Below, one piece after another: positions 32,717 to 41,386 of a stretch of DNA of 64,000 nt. Location of the stretch: positions 141,771 through 205,770 of the forward strand of contig JAJVIO010000008.1 of NCBI GenBank assembly GCA_022071975.1, given 5' to 3'. Source of the DNA: Planctomycetota bacterium. Its GTDB lineage: Bacteria > Planctomycetota > UBA8742 > UBA2392. The notes beneath the pieces were generated by a model. That model was not told the DNA's origin, ran no database searches, and saw only the letters and a program-made list of their open reading frames with translations. Made by a program: the position numbers and the translations under genes. Positions within the stretch are counted from its first letter, which is position 1. Each line of letters starts with the position of its first letter.

Positions 32717-33692
32717 AGTACTGATCATCGGCGCCGGCAGCTGGGGCACCGCCTTCGGCATGCTGCTGGCGGGCGCGGGCCACCGCGTCACGCTGTATGA
32801 GCGCCTTGCCGAGTATGCGCGCGAAATGGCCGAAACCCGCGTCAACCGCGTGTTCCTGCCGGGCATGAAGTTCCCGGCCGGGCTGGAAGCCAGCAACGAT
32901 TTCGACGGCCTGGAGCGCTTCGACTGGTGCGTATGCGCCGTGCCCACGCGCTTCATCCGCTCCGAGTTCATGCGTCTGGGCGCGAACTACCCGGCCGAGC
33001 TGCCGCTGGTAAGCCTGAGCAAGGGCATCGAGCAGGAGACCATCAAGTTCCCCACCCAGATCCTGGCAGAGACTACGCACGCGAAACACCTGCTGTGCCT
33101 GTCGGGCCCCAGCCACGCCGAAGAAGTGGCCCGCGGCCTGCCCACCGTGGTGGTCAGCGCCGGCGATGAAAGCCGCGCCCAGGCATTGGCAGAGCTGGTC
33201 AGCACGCCGACTTTCCGCGTCTACTACAGCACCGACCTCAAGGGCGTGGAGCTTTCGGGCGCGGCCAAGAACGTGGTGGCGATCGCGGCCGGCATCCTGG
33301 ACGGCCTGAAGCTCGGCGACAACGCCAAGGCGGCCCTGCTGGCGCGCGGCCTGGCGGAGATCGCCCGGCTCGGCCACGCGATCGGCGCCGAGGAGCGCAC
33401 CTTCAGCGGACTGAGCGGAATCGGCGACCTGATCACCACCTGCACCTCGCCCCACGGGCGCAATCTTCGCTTCGGCCGCCGCATCGGCGAAGGCGAAAAG
33501 CCCGAGGCGATTCTCGCCTCCATGCAGATGGTGGTGGAGGGTTACAACACGGCCCGAGCCCTGCGCGAGCTCGCCCAGCAGCACGGCGTGGAGATGCCCA
33601 TCTGCGAGGAAGTCTGCAACGTGATCTACGACAACGCCGACCCCAGAGAGGCCGTCACCCGCCTGATGACTCGCTCGTTGAAGGCTGAGTAG
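32709..33692 (+). CDS. gpsA: Glycerol-3-phosphate dehydrogenase [NAD(P)+]
   Basis: 327 residues. N-terminal NAD(P) fold (VLIIGAGSWGTAFGMLLAGAG), the LVSLSKGIEQETIK segment, LSGPSHAEEVARGLPTVVV, catalytic Lys in LSGAAKNVVAIAAGILDGLKLGDNAKAAL, and TFSGLSGIGDLITTCTSPHGRN. It reduces dihydroxyacetone phosphate to sn-glycerol-3-phosphate for PlsY. GAGGTGACGA precedes the ATG. Confidence 0.97.
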   Translation: MAEVLIIGAGSWGTAFGMLLAGAGHRVTLYERLAEYAREMAETRVNRVFLPGMKFPAGLEASNDFDGLERFDWCVCAVPTRFIRSEFMRLGANYPAELPLVSLSKGIEQETIKFPTQILAETTHAKHLLCLSGPSHAEEVARGLPTVVVSAGDESRAQALAELVSTPTFRVYYSTDLKGVELSGAAKNVVAIAAGILDGLKLGDNAKAALLARGLAEIARLGHAIGAEERTFSGLSGIGDLITTCTSPHGRNLRFGRRIGEGEKPEAILASMQMVVEGYNTARALRELAQQHGVEMPICEEVCNVIYDNADPREAVTRLMTRSLKAE

Positions 33693-33698
33693 CAATGG

Positions 33699-34763
33699 CT
33701 AATCGTTTTCAAGCCAGTTGTGGGTGTAATGGAACAAGCTGCTGGGGACGACTTTATCGAACGCGTGGTCCTCTACGGTGACACGAAGCAAGCCCCAGTT
33801 CCTTGTGTCGATTGGCGTGCGCCAGAATGTAAAGCTATCCGTACGATAGTAGTCGATCGCGTCTGTTCGGGAGATAGATGTCCACGAGCAAAAGCGTGAG
33901 TATCCCGCAGGCCAGTTATAGACCGCTGAAGTTCTGGGATACGTCAGCTCCCATCGCGCCGAATCCTTGTAGAGAAAGATGCTGATCTCAGTATCGAAGG
34001 GATTGGACACGGACATCGAAACGTGCCACCCCATTTCTTCAACCCTACCCAGTTCGTAGCTCACGCTGCCCCAGAGGTGAACTTGATCCTCTGCCGACGC
34101 TCCTGCCGGTCGCGCCGGGCCGGCAGCTTCCACGGGCAACATGTTGCCGTGCTCGGCCGGGTCCGCCCCCAAGCCGTACGGGATGAGGAACCAATGGCGC
34201 ACGTTCTTGACGTCAACCCGTACCCAGTAGTCCTTGAAGTCAGGAGGCAGCCAATCGAATTCGCCGGACGAGCTTCCCTGCACGGAACCCATGCCACCGA
34301 CCCACGAGTTGACGATAAGGTTGGCATTCCGAGCATCGCGCACGACCTTGCCGTCGCACACCACGCTCATTTTGATGTCACCCGGCGCCGGGCCGGTCGG
34401 AGACTGCATGCGCCCCTCTTCGTCAAACATGTTCGAGAAGAAGCGCAAACTCAACGAGACTCCATCTTCGAGTTGCCAGAGACTGACCCAACTGAATCCC
34501 CAGGGCGTGTCGATCGAGCCGTAGTTCACAGAGTCGATCCGGTTGTCAGTTCGCGCGATCTGATCATCGCTGACCCAATCATCCGCACCGAACTGCGTGC
34601 TCGGCCACCAGTCGCCCCAGTTCCTGACGGGTACGTCTTTGGTTTCCTCTGGCGCGGCAGTTTGATCGTGTTTTGCTTGATTTACCGCCGCGCAGCTCAA
34701 AGTGACGCCGATGGTGACCAGGCAGCCGAAGCACAACATTGGCGAAAAGACTCGGCGCATCAT
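33699..34763 (-). CDS. Secreted protein of unknown function
   Basis: 354 residues from ATG 34763 (GGAGC upstream). A signal peptide (MMRRVFSPMLCFGCLVTIGV) is followed by VTLSCAAVNQ, a possible but weak lipobox. The mature part is beta-rich with many aromatic residues (WGDWWPSTQFGADDWV, DYWVRVDVKNVRHWFLIPYG, DYYRTDSFTFWRTP). It lacks Cys pairs or known catalytic motifs and I recognise no family. Codon choice looks a little less GC-biased than its neighbours. Convergent with gpsA with a 6-base gap. Confidence 0.7.
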   Translation of the reverse strand: MMRRVFSPMLCFGCLVTIGVTLSCAAVNQAKHDQTAAPEETKDVPVRNWGDWWPSTQFGADDWVSDDQIARTDNRIDSVNYGSIDTPWGFSWVSLWQLEDGVSLSLRFFSNMFDEEGRMQSPTGPAPGDIKMSVVCDGKVVRDARNANLIVNSWVGGMGSVQGSSSGEFDWLPPDFKDYWVRVDVKNVRHWFLIPYGLGADPAEHGNMLPVEAAGPARPAGASAEDQVHLWGSVSYELGRVEEMGWHVSMSVSNPFDTEISIFLYKDSARWELTYPRTSAVYNWPAGYSRFCSWTSISRTDAIDYYRTDSFTFWRTPIDTRNWGLLRVTVEDHAFDKVVPSSLFHYTHNWLEND

Positions 34764-35094
34764 GGGATGCTCCGGGGGTGATTGCGGGACGAAAAGACTA
34801 ACTCGACGAACCCACCGCAGTCCAATGCAAATCGTCAACTCGATACCCTGGGACATCTGTGTGGAGTGATCACCTTGACCGAGCCAAAGTAAATGAGAGC
34901 TCGCCGCGCACGCGCAGTTATCTACATAAGTCAGGCTTCACTTTTCAGCTTTGGCAGTTGATCAAAACCGATGGTTCGTACGCGGAGTTCTGTTCCGGTT
35001 GGAGTCTCTTGAGATAGCCGACTACGGGGACAGTCCCCAACTGCGGGGACAGTCCCCGTCCGTTGCGTCCGCAGCTATGACCTGAATCGCTACC
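34764..35094. other. Intergenic region with palindromic repeat pair
   Basis: 331 bases without a gene. Bases 35025-35057 are an exact copy of the paired GGGGACAGTCCCC element in the his operon (17225-17257). The rest, including lower-GC sequence at 34890-34985, shows no promoter or structure I can support. Confidence 0.8.
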
Positions 35095-35370
35095 TTACTT
35101 CGCAGCGATGGCTTGTTTGGCGGCTTCGGCTATGGCCGGGGCGTCCAACTTGTACTTGCGCCATAGGCTGTCGGGGTCGCCTGACTCACTGATGGTATCC
35201 TGGGCGCCCGCGAAGCATACCGGCGTTGGGCGGGGACGTGCCAGCGCTTCAGCCACCGCACCGCCTAGGCCGCCGAACACGTTGCTGTCCTCGGCCTTGA
35301 CAGTCGCGGCGAAGGTGCCGCGACCGCGGACAGGAATGTCCGCGCCACAGAACAGTTTGCCGCTCACCAC
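35095..35370 (-). pseudogene. Fragment of a transketolase C-terminal subunit
   Basis: A 91-codon frame starting GTG 35370, overlapping the pyrK stop. Residues about 22-91 match the last 70 residues of the full transketolase C-half at 49903-50835 (AEDSNVFGGLGGAVAEALA versus AEDHNVLGGLGGAVAEALA, and SESGDPDSLWRKYKLDAPAI). 39 bases (35151-35189) are identical to 49962-50000. The first 21 residues are unrelated and pass through a palindrome (CGCGGACA/TGTCCGCG, 35325-35344). The pyrimidine-binding part of the enzyme is absent, so it cannot be an active transketolase. Most likely a duplicated remnant. Confidence 0.85.
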
Positions 35371-36200
35371 ACCAGCTTGCCGCAGTCCATGACCGTACCC
35401 TCAACACAGGTCTTGGCGTAGCGGAAGCCTTGCTCTGAATCGTCTTTCACCTTCGCCACGCAGCCGTTGCAGACCCCGTAGCCGCAGGCCATCACGCTTT
35501 CCAGGCTGGCGTAACTGTCGATGCCGGCGGCCAGGCAGATCTGCGCCACGGCCTCCATCATCTTCCAGGGGCCGCAGGTCAGCACCATGGCGGGCTTGCC
35601 CTTAAGCGCCTTCAGCTCGGCCTCCAGAAGCACGGTCACGCGGCCCTTTACGCCGGCGGTGCCGTCTTCGGTAGCGAGCAGGATCTGCGCGCCTGACTCT
35701 TTGAAGCGCTTCATGAAGCCGAGGTCGCGCTGGCTGCGCCCGCCGGCCAGAAGCACCAGGTCGCGCTTGCCATCGCCGCTGCCCCACTGGCGGGCCGCGT
35801 GCAGGAACGGCGCCAGGCCGATGCCGCCTCCCACCATGATCACGCGGGTATCCGGGTTCTCCGGCAGCTCGAAGGCGTGGCCAAGCGGCCCGTTTATGTT
35901 CAGGCGCGCGCCTTCGCCCATCTGCGAGAGCATGCGGGTGCCCTGGCCCACCACGTGGCCCAGGATGCTGATTCCGACCGGCCTGCCGCGCGCGTCCTTC
36001 AGCAGGTCGAAGCTCGAGAATGGCCGGCGCAACAGCGGGTACAGCTCGTTGCGCACGCGGATGTTCAGGAACTGGCCGGCCGCCATCTCCCGCGCGAGGG
36101 CTGGCGCGTCGAGAAACAGCTCGAAGTAGCCATGGCCGTAATCGACGCGGCGGGAGACGGTGACGTCGTGCAGGAGTTGCTTGCGTTCAGCGGTAGCCAT
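35364..36200 (-). CDS. pyrK: Dihydroorotate dehydrogenase electron-transfer subunit
   Basis: 278 residues. FAD-binding barrel (LLRRPFSSFD), NAD-binding domain (VIMVGGGIGLAPFLHAA, LLAGGRSQRDLGF) and a C-terminal 2Fe-2S cluster of PyrK type (ESVMACGYGVCNGCVAKV with a later YAKTCVEGTV). PyrK passes electrons from the type 1B PyrD to NAD in pyrimidine synthesis. pyrD, normally adjacent, is not in the window, so a role as a general ferredoxin reductase-like subunit is possible. Confidence 0.9.
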   Translation of the reverse strand: MATAERKQLLHDVTVSRRVDYGHGYFELFLDAPALAREMAAGQFLNIRVRNELYPLLRRPFSSFDLLKDARGRPVGISILGHVVGQGTRMLSQMGEGARLNINGPLGHAFELPENPDTRVIMVGGGIGLAPFLHAARQWGSGDGKRDLVLLAGGRSQRDLGFMKRFKESGAQILLATEDGTAGVKGRVTVLLEAELKALKGKPAMVLTCGPWKMMEAVAQICLAAGIDSYASLESVMACGYGVCNGCVAKVKDDSEQGFRYAKTCVEGTVMDCGKLVW

Positions 36201-36246
36201 ACCCGCAATATGCGAGGCGGCACGCTTCCGCGCAATGCGTGGAGAA

Positions 36247-38130
36247 TCAGCCCGGCTCGCCTTCCTTGTCAGGCTCTTCCTTTTGTTCCGGCTTGGGCTT
36301 GTATTCGTCCACGATTGGGCCGTAGCGGCGCATCAGGTCTTTGTACACGTCCGTGCGCAGGCCGTGGTTTTTCATCAGCCAGAGGGTGTGGATCAGCTCA
36401 TCGTTGTCCTGGTCGGCCATCGCAAAGGTCAGACGCGCCATCAGCTTCATCTCGTACAGATTGTCGCCGGGCTTTGCCTCCCGCACCGTTTCGCGCAGCA
36501 CGCGCTGCTGCACGTTGATCACGTCTTTCACCAGCCGGTCCCACTGCCAGGTGCGGCTGTTGGATTGCAGACCGTTGACCACGGCCTGGCTCAGGAACAG
36601 GCGTTCGAGCTCGGATTCGTTGCTGGGCAGCCAGGTGTAGGCGTGGCTGCCGGAGCGCACATAGAACTCGTAGACGTAAGCGAACTCCTGGGGGTCGATG
36701 TCCTGGGCCGCCGCCAGCGCGTCCACGGAGATGGCCCAGGCGTCCAGCGCTTCGTCGGTGCGACGCTGCTTGTGAAGGCGCTCGGCCTCGTAGGTGGCGC
36801 ACAGCCCGAGACTCAGCTGCAGCTCGTGCTCCAGCGGCGCGACCTCGATCCCTTTGCGGTACCACTCGATGCCCTTGGTGTAGTCGCCGCTGCCGTAGTA
36901 CAGGTTGCCGAGCACCAGCTCGATGCGGCCGTCCTTCACCTTGGGCAGCGCCGTCTCGATCAGCCACTCGGCCTGCTTCATGCGGTCGTCGATGTTCCAG
37001 GCCGAGAGCCACCAGCCGAACAGCTCGACGTTGGCGGGCTGCACCTTCATGGCCTGCTTGATTTCGTTCTGCGCGAACTCGAAGCGGTTGAAGTGCGTGG
37101 CCGCGTACCAGGCCAGCCGCCCGCGCAGCAGCACGTCGTCAGGGTGGAGCGCAATGGCCTCGCGCCCGAGCTTCAGGGCTTCGTGGCGGTAACGCTCGTT
37201 CTCGGCCTCGTCTGTCTGGGTTTCCGCCAGCGCCCGGTAGATCTCCATGCCGAACAGCGCCGCGCGGCCGCAGGCTGGGTCGGCTTTCATCACGTCTTCG
37301 TACGAGATCAAGGCCTCGGCCAGGCGCCCGTTGTTGAGCGCGTCGCGCATCTTGACGTAGTCGCGCAGCAGCTTGTCCTGGCACACCAGGCGCGGAACCT
37401 GGGCGTGGGGTATCTCAACGGGCTTGCCGTCTTCACCCACGCCAGCGCCGATGCCCGCGCATAACCCTGACACCTTTTCTTCCAGCAGCTTCAAAGTGCT
37501 GTCGGGCTCGGGTTTGCCGAGTTTGCCGAATTCCCACTCAAGGGACTGCTCGACGCCCGTTCCGCGGGCGTAACGCACAGCGAGCGCACGCGCAGGCGCG
37601 TCGCCCTTGCCCGGCTGATAGTTCAGCGCGAACACGAGGTCGGCGTTGAAGGTGCGGGCCGCAGCCTCCAGGCTGCTCGACTTCTGGCCGGGTTTGACCT
37701 CGGCACCGACGCGCGGGGCGTCGCCTTTACGCAACATGGCGGCATAGCGGATGGTGCGCGCCAGGTTTGGCTCACGGTGCAGTTGCGGTCTGTAGTCGAT
37801 GGCCTGCTCCAGCATCAGCTCAAGGCCGCCGGCGATGGCGCGGCCGCTGCCGGACAGGTCTTCGTTGGGCGTATCGTGGGGGCTGTCGGCGTTGGGTACG
37901 TGCAGGATCACAACCTTGAAGTGGCGGGCGGGCACGACACCGGTGAAGGTGGTTTCAGGCAGCGGTGTGAAGAGCTGGTCGGGCCCGCTCGGTTTGAGTT
38001 CGTCCTGTTTCGGCGGCAGCTTCGGCGCATCCTGGGCCCGTGCTGCCGACACCAGCAGCGCGCCGGCACCGCCAAGGAACAGCGTGGTGAAGAACAGGTA
38101 TGCAACCAGGGTGCGCGTGACTCGCCGCAT
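36247..38130 (-). CDS. Secreted TPR-like repeat protein
   Basis: 627 residues. A signal peptide (LVAYLFFTTLFLGGAGALLVSAARA) is cut near AQDAP. After a globular region with VVILHVPNADSPHDTP and DLVFALNYQP (about residues 60-200), the rest is helical with repeated 34-residue-like pairs (ALISYEDVMKADPACGRAAL, ALKLGREAIALHPDDVLL, GIEWYRKGIEVAPLEHE), i.e. TPRs. Ends in a Glu/Lys/Pro-rich tail. It probably acts in the periplasm as a protein-binding scaffold. I do not recognise the N-terminal part. Confidence 0.75.
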   Translation of the reverse strand: MRRVTRTLVAYLFFTTLFLGGAGALLVSAARAQDAPKLPPKQDELKPSGPDQLFTPLPETTFTGVVPARHFKVVILHVPNADSPHDTPNEDLSGSGRAIAGGLELMLEQAIDYRPQLHREPNLARTIRYAAMLRKGDAPRVGAEVKPGQKSSSLEAAARTFNADLVFALNYQPGKGDAPARALAVRYARGTGVEQSLEWEFGKLGKPEPDSTLKLLEEKVSGLCAGIGAGVGEDGKPVEIPHAQVPRLVCQDKLLRDYVKMRDALNNGRLAEALISYEDVMKADPACGRAALFGMEIYRALAETQTDEAENERYRHEALKLGREAIALHPDDVLLRGRLAWYAATHFNRFEFAQNEIKQAMKVQPANVELFGWWLSAWNIDDRMKQAEWLIETALPKVKDGRIELVLGNLYYGSGDYTKGIEWYRKGIEVAPLEHELQLSLGLCATYEAERLHKQRRTDEALDAWAISVDALAAAQDIDPQEFAYVYEFYVRSGSHAYTWLPSNESELERLFLSQAVVNGLQSNSRTWQWDRLVKDVINVQQRVLRETVREAKPGDNLYEMKLMARLTFAMADQDNDELIHTLWLMKNHGLRTDVYKDLMRRYGPIVDEYKPKPEQKEEPDKEGEPG

Positions 38131-38205
38131 GGGTCGGTATCTCCTCGCCCCTTACAGTATGCAAATACGGTTCCAAAGGCGAGTTCCGGCCGATTAACCG
38201 CAATC

Positions 38206-38228
38206 GGGCGGCCTTTGGAGGGCCGCCC
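38206..38228. terminator. Hairpin downstream of the riboswitch-controlled gene
   Basis: GGGCGGCC (38206-38213) pairs with GGCCGCCC (38221-38228), 8 bp, loop of 7. No strong T-tract follows on either strand, so termination is probable but not certain. Confidence 0.45.
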
Positions 38229-38253
38229 GTCGCGTGTGTTACCTTGCCGCCAC

Positions 38254-39774
38254 TTACACCCGCGCGCGACGCAACCGCACGGCAACGCCCAGCAGCGCCA
38301 ACAGGCCCAGCAATGCCGGCCAACCGCCGTTGCCGCCCGCCGCGCAACCGCCGCCGCCGCCGTTGTCGCTGCTGCTCGAACTTCCGGTGCTGCCACTGCT
38401 GACGGAGATCACGGCCGAGTCCACAATGATGCCGGAGCCTGCCAGGCTGAAGCGCAGGATCACCCCGCCGTTGGAGCCGGAAAGCGCGAGGTCATCGAAC
38501 ACGGCCGCGCCGTAGGTGCTGACGCGGTAGGTGGTGCCCAGCAGCGTGCCGGTGCCTGACAGGATCTGTACCTGGATACCGCCATCGTCGCTAGTGACCA
38601 GCGCGTTGCCCGCATCACGCAACTCGATCTCGAAACGGAAGCTGGCGCCGTTGGCCACGGCAATGGGCGCATCCGTGATCGCCAGCGAAGCGACGCTGGC
38701 CGGCGCGCCCAGCGCCTGGAACAGGCACAGCGCCGACTGCTGCACGGTGAAGTTGGAGTCAGTTGTGTACATCAGGCTGCACAGCCGGGTGGCGTCGCCG
38801 CTGAAAGGCCGGAAGTCGCCGGTCTCGAAGGCCAGCGCCGCGGGACCGTTGTTCAGCCCGGAGCCCGCCGGGGCCGCCTGGGCGAACACGGTGAAAGCCC
38901 CGGTGGCGAGATCGGAGCGCAGGATCGAGCCATCGTTGGCGGTGAAGTACAGGATGTCCTTGCCGTTCTCGTGGTGGAACGCAGCGCGCCCGCCGTTGGG
39001 GAAGTTGGCCGATCCGTCGATCAGCATCACGCCGTCGGCTACGGTCAACGTGGCGGCGGCGGCGATGGCTGCGTCCAGTTGCGCCTTGGCGAAGCGCACC
39101 ACGCGCATCGGTGTGCTGCTGCCGAACGTGGGCGGCAGCAGGCAGTACATGTTGCCGCTGCTGTCGAAGGCCACAGGGCCGGAGCTGTTGGCCCCCGCGG
39201 GCGTCAGCAGGTCAACCACCTGGGTGACGGCCAGCGTGGCCTGGTCCACCAGCCACACGCCGCAGTTGGTGCCGATGTTCGAGCCGGAAACAAAGAGGCG
39301 CGAATACGGGTCGAACTCGAGGTCATAGGGATAGACCCCCAGCGATGAGCCAGCCAGTACGCCGTTGTTGCCGAAGCTGGTGTCGAGTGTGTCCAGCCCC
39401 GCGCGCCGCAGCTTGTAGAGCATGGGTGTGCCGCTCTCGATGAAGAACAGGTCGGTCGTCACGTAGGCGTCAAATTCAAGGTCATCCACGTACGGCAGGA
39501 AGCCCGGGTTGGGCACCACGTACAGCGGCGTAGCCGGCGTATTGGTGGTCGTGTCGAAGCGGCGGATCGAGGTGCTGCCGAGGTCGTAGTAGTACAGGTC
39601 CGTGCCGGCGGGGTCGAAGGCGACGCCGCCCGGCACGCCGAACATCGGCGGGCTGGACGGGGTGATGTCGTGTTCGCTGTGCGCGAATCCGCCGGCCGTG
39701 CCGGTGTAGTAGGTTCCCTGCGCGCAAAGCGCGGGCGCGACGGCCAGGGCCGCCAGTAGAAGCAGATACTTCAT
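38254..39774 (-). CDS. Secreted beta-propeller protein with Cys-containing C-terminal sorting signal
   Basis: 506 residues from ATG 39774 (TTGGAG upstream). Signal peptide MKYLLLLAALAVAPALCAQ. Residues about 25-340 hold propeller-blade repeats (GGVAFDPAGTDLYYYD, DDLEFDAYVTTDLFFI, DLEFDPYSRLFVSGS, GPVAFDSSGNMYCLLP). About 370-460 resemble a bacterial Ig-like domain (AAVFDDLALSGSNGG). The end is Ser-rich, then GGGGGCAAG, a hydrophobic helix (WPALLGLLALLGVAV) and RLRRARV. This is the layout of SYNERG/MYXO-type CTERM sorting signals, so the protein should be held at the cell surface. A cobalamin riboswitch lies about 100 bases upstream. By analogy with Bacteroidetes BtuG it may capture vitamin B12; that is inference. 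Confidence 0.8.
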   Translation of the reverse strand: MKYLLLLAALAVAPALCAQGTYYTGTAGGFAHSEHDITPSSPPMFGVPGGVAFDPAGTDLYYYDLGSTSIRRFDTTTNTPATPLYVVPNPGFLPYVDDLEFDAYVTTDLFFIESGTPMLYKLRRAGLDTLDTSFGNNGVLAGSSLGVYPYDLEFDPYSRLFVSGSNIGTNCGVWLVDQATLAVTQVVDLLTPAGANSSGPVAFDSSGNMYCLLPPTFGSSTPMRVVRFAKAQLDAAIAAAATLTVADGVMLIDGSANFPNGGRAAFHHENGKDILYFTANDGSILRSDLATGAFTVFAQAAPAGSGLNNGPAALAFETGDFRPFSGDATRLCSLMYTTDSNFTVQQSALCLFQALGAPASVASLAITDAPIAVANGASFRFEIELRDAGNALVTSDDGGIQVQILSGTGTLLGTTYRVSTYGAAVFDDLALSGSNGGVILRFSLAGSGIIVDSAVISVSSGSTGSSSSSDNGGGGGCAAGGNGGWPALLGLLALLGVAVRLRRARV

Positions 39775-39874
39775 GGAAAACTCCAACTCGCCCACATGGC
39801 GCTGTGGCGCGCATCCGTGGCGGACCCTCGCCGCACCGGACCATGGCCGCCGGGCAAAACAGGCGGTCATGCAG

Positions 39875-40075
39875 CGTCGCGACAGGTCTTCTGACTCCCA
39901 GGCGGTGCACAGGCATTCGGCCTGTGGGTCTCTCTACTCCCGCGCCTTCTCGCCCTTTCGGCAATGGCTGATGCGGTTTCGTTCCTGGTCACAGCGGCGG
40001 GGCCGTCCCGGATTCTCACCGGGTTCCCGGGTGAACGTATGGCCGTTCACCCTGTGTCGTGACGGGGGCAGTATG
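39875..40075 (-). promoter_or_regulatory. Cobalamin (B12) riboswitch
   Basis: On the minus strand, core elements appear in the right order: a GTGAACGGCC.../GTTCAC hairpin, GGGAACCCGGTGAGAATCC, GGGACGGCCCCGCCGCTGTGA (the conserved GCCACTGT-like box), a variable region, and the closing GGGAGTCAGAAGACCTGTC (canonical AGCCAGGAGACCTGCC). This is the class I adenosyl/methyl-cobalamin fold. It precedes only the propeller-CTERM gene, and binding of B12 would be expected to lower its expression. Confidence 0.92.
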
Positions 40076-40082
40076 CGAGGGC

Positions 40083-40115
40083 AATGCAAAATTCAAAATG
40101 CAAAATTCAAAATGC
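40083..40115. repeat. AT-rich 14-base tandem repeat
   Basis: Unit AAATGCAAAATTCA occurs about 2.4 times. It lies just upstream of the riboswitch in an otherwise plain intergenic stretch (40116-40256, where I see nothing further). Confidence 0.8.
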
Positions 40116-40256
40116 TTGAGGCAGCGCCTGGGTCGCCGCATTCCGTGCGGGAATGCAACCGCGAACCACCGCCAAGGGCCGCGAAGATTCAACTCTTTGC
40201 GGCTCTCAGCGGTTGGCAGGTAGTTCGAAACCTGTAACTACCGCGATGACGGCGTA

Positions 40257-41186
40257 CTAGCTTACCGCCACTGAGCTGAAGTGCTCGATCAGCAGGTCGC
40301 GGGCCTGGTCGATCAGCCAGTTCGGTGTGCTGGCGCCGGCCAGGATGCCGATGCGCTTGGCCTTGCGCAACTGCTCAAAGTTGATGTCCTGGGGCTTCTC
40401 AATCAGCTGCGCCTTGGCGCCAAAACTCTCGGCCACAATCGCCAGCTTCTTGGTGTTGCTGCTGGCCTTGCCGCCGATCACGATCACGTGGTCGTTGTGC
40501 TTGGCGATGGTCTCGGCGTCTTCCTGGCGCTCGGTGGTCACGTAGCAGATGGTGTTGAACACCCGCACCTCCTGCGCGCGCGCCAGCAGGGCGTTCACGA
40601 TCTCGTTCACCTTCTTCAGGATCAGCGTGCTCTGCACCACCACGCCCAGGCGCCGCTTGTTCTTGGGAATCTTGTACAGGTCGTCCATCCCCTTGATCAC
40701 CGTGCCCTCACCCTTGGCGTAAGCCAGAATGCTGATCACTTCCGGGTGCTTGGGGTCGCCGATGATCACCACGTGGTACTTCTGCTTGTGCAGCAGCTGC
40801 GCGTAGTTCTGCGTCACGCGGACATACGGGCAGGTCGCATCGATCACTTCCGCGCCCTTGGCCTTGAACTGATCCTGCACCTCGGGCTTCACGCCGTGGG
40901 TGCGGATGATCACCGTGCTGCCCTCAATGGCGCGCGGGTCGTCCACGTCTTCGATGTAATCGACGCCGTAGCGCTCCTGCAGCAGGTCGATGGTCTGCGG
41001 ATTGTGGATCAGTGGCCCGAAGGTGTAGACCGGCCCGGCCTTGGTTTTGGCCGTGGCCACCGTCTGCTCATAGGCTCGATCGACGCCCCAGCAATAGCCG
41101 CTGTGCTTGGCGATGTTGATCTCGACGTTGCCCGCTTTGTATTGGGTAACGTCCCGCAGGTCGCCGGTGTATTTGTTGTGACCCAT
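40257..41186 (-). CDS. ispH: 4-Hydroxy-3-methylbut-2-enyl diphosphate reductase
   Basis: 309 residues. Three Cys ligands of the 4Fe-4S cluster: HSGYCWGVDRA, VIDATCPYV and FNTICYVTTERQEDA, with conserved TFGPLIHNPQ and GGKASSNTKKL. It produces IPP and DMAPP at the end of the MEP isoprenoid pathway, needed for menaquinone and cell-wall carriers. ATG 41186 is chosen for its AAGGACCGAG upstream; a longer frame to 41261 exists. Confidence 0.97.
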   Translation of the reverse strand: MGHNKYTGDLRDVTQYKAGNVEINIAKHSGYCWGVDRAYEQTVATAKTKAGPVYTFGPLIHNPQTIDLLQERYGVDYIEDVDDPRAIEGSTVIIRTHGVKPEVQDQFKAKGAEVIDATCPYVRVTQNYAQLLHKQKYHVVIIGDPKHPEVISILAYAKGEGTVIKGMDDLYKIPKNKRRLGVVVQSTLILKKVNEIVNALLARAQEVRVFNTICYVTTERQEDAETIAKHNDHVIVIGGKASSNTKKLAIVAESFGAKAQLIEKPQDINFEQLRKAKRIGILAGASTPNWLIDQARDLLIEHFSSVAVS

Positions 41187-41290
41187 CTCGGTCCTTATGC
41201 CTGTCATGCCGGGCTCCGCTGTTGGCGGTCGCCCCCCTTTACCTGAAGAATCGTAACACAACGCATGCGACTGTTGAACTTTCCATTAAT

Positions 41291-41315
41291 AATTTGGACT
41301 CGTCCAGTCCAAATT
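41291..41315. promoter_or_regulatory. Operator-like 10-bp inverted repeat between divergent genes
   Basis: AATTTGGACT and AGTCCAAATT surround CGTCC, a perfect dyad of 10+5+10 bases. It lies in the 200-base gap between ispH (leftward) and the 41387 gene (rightward) and is much more AT-rich than its context, as transcription-factor sites often are. A possible -10 box TATACT sits at 41366. Confidence 0.6.
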
Positions 41316-41386
41316 AGCCGTTTCACTTCTTCGCGCGTTACATGGGGTGTGGCGCCGTCATTCGCTATACTGGCGCCGGAGACAAG

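Noticed and set aside
34207..34216. TTGACGTCAA as another copy of the TTGACNNGTCAA motif
   Set aside because: It lacks the two-base spacer and a 10-base palindrome is less improbable; left out of the count.
41338..41371. TTACAT plus TATACT as a promoter for the 41387 gene
   Set aside because: The spacer would be 22 bases, too long; only the -10-like TATACT is mentioned.
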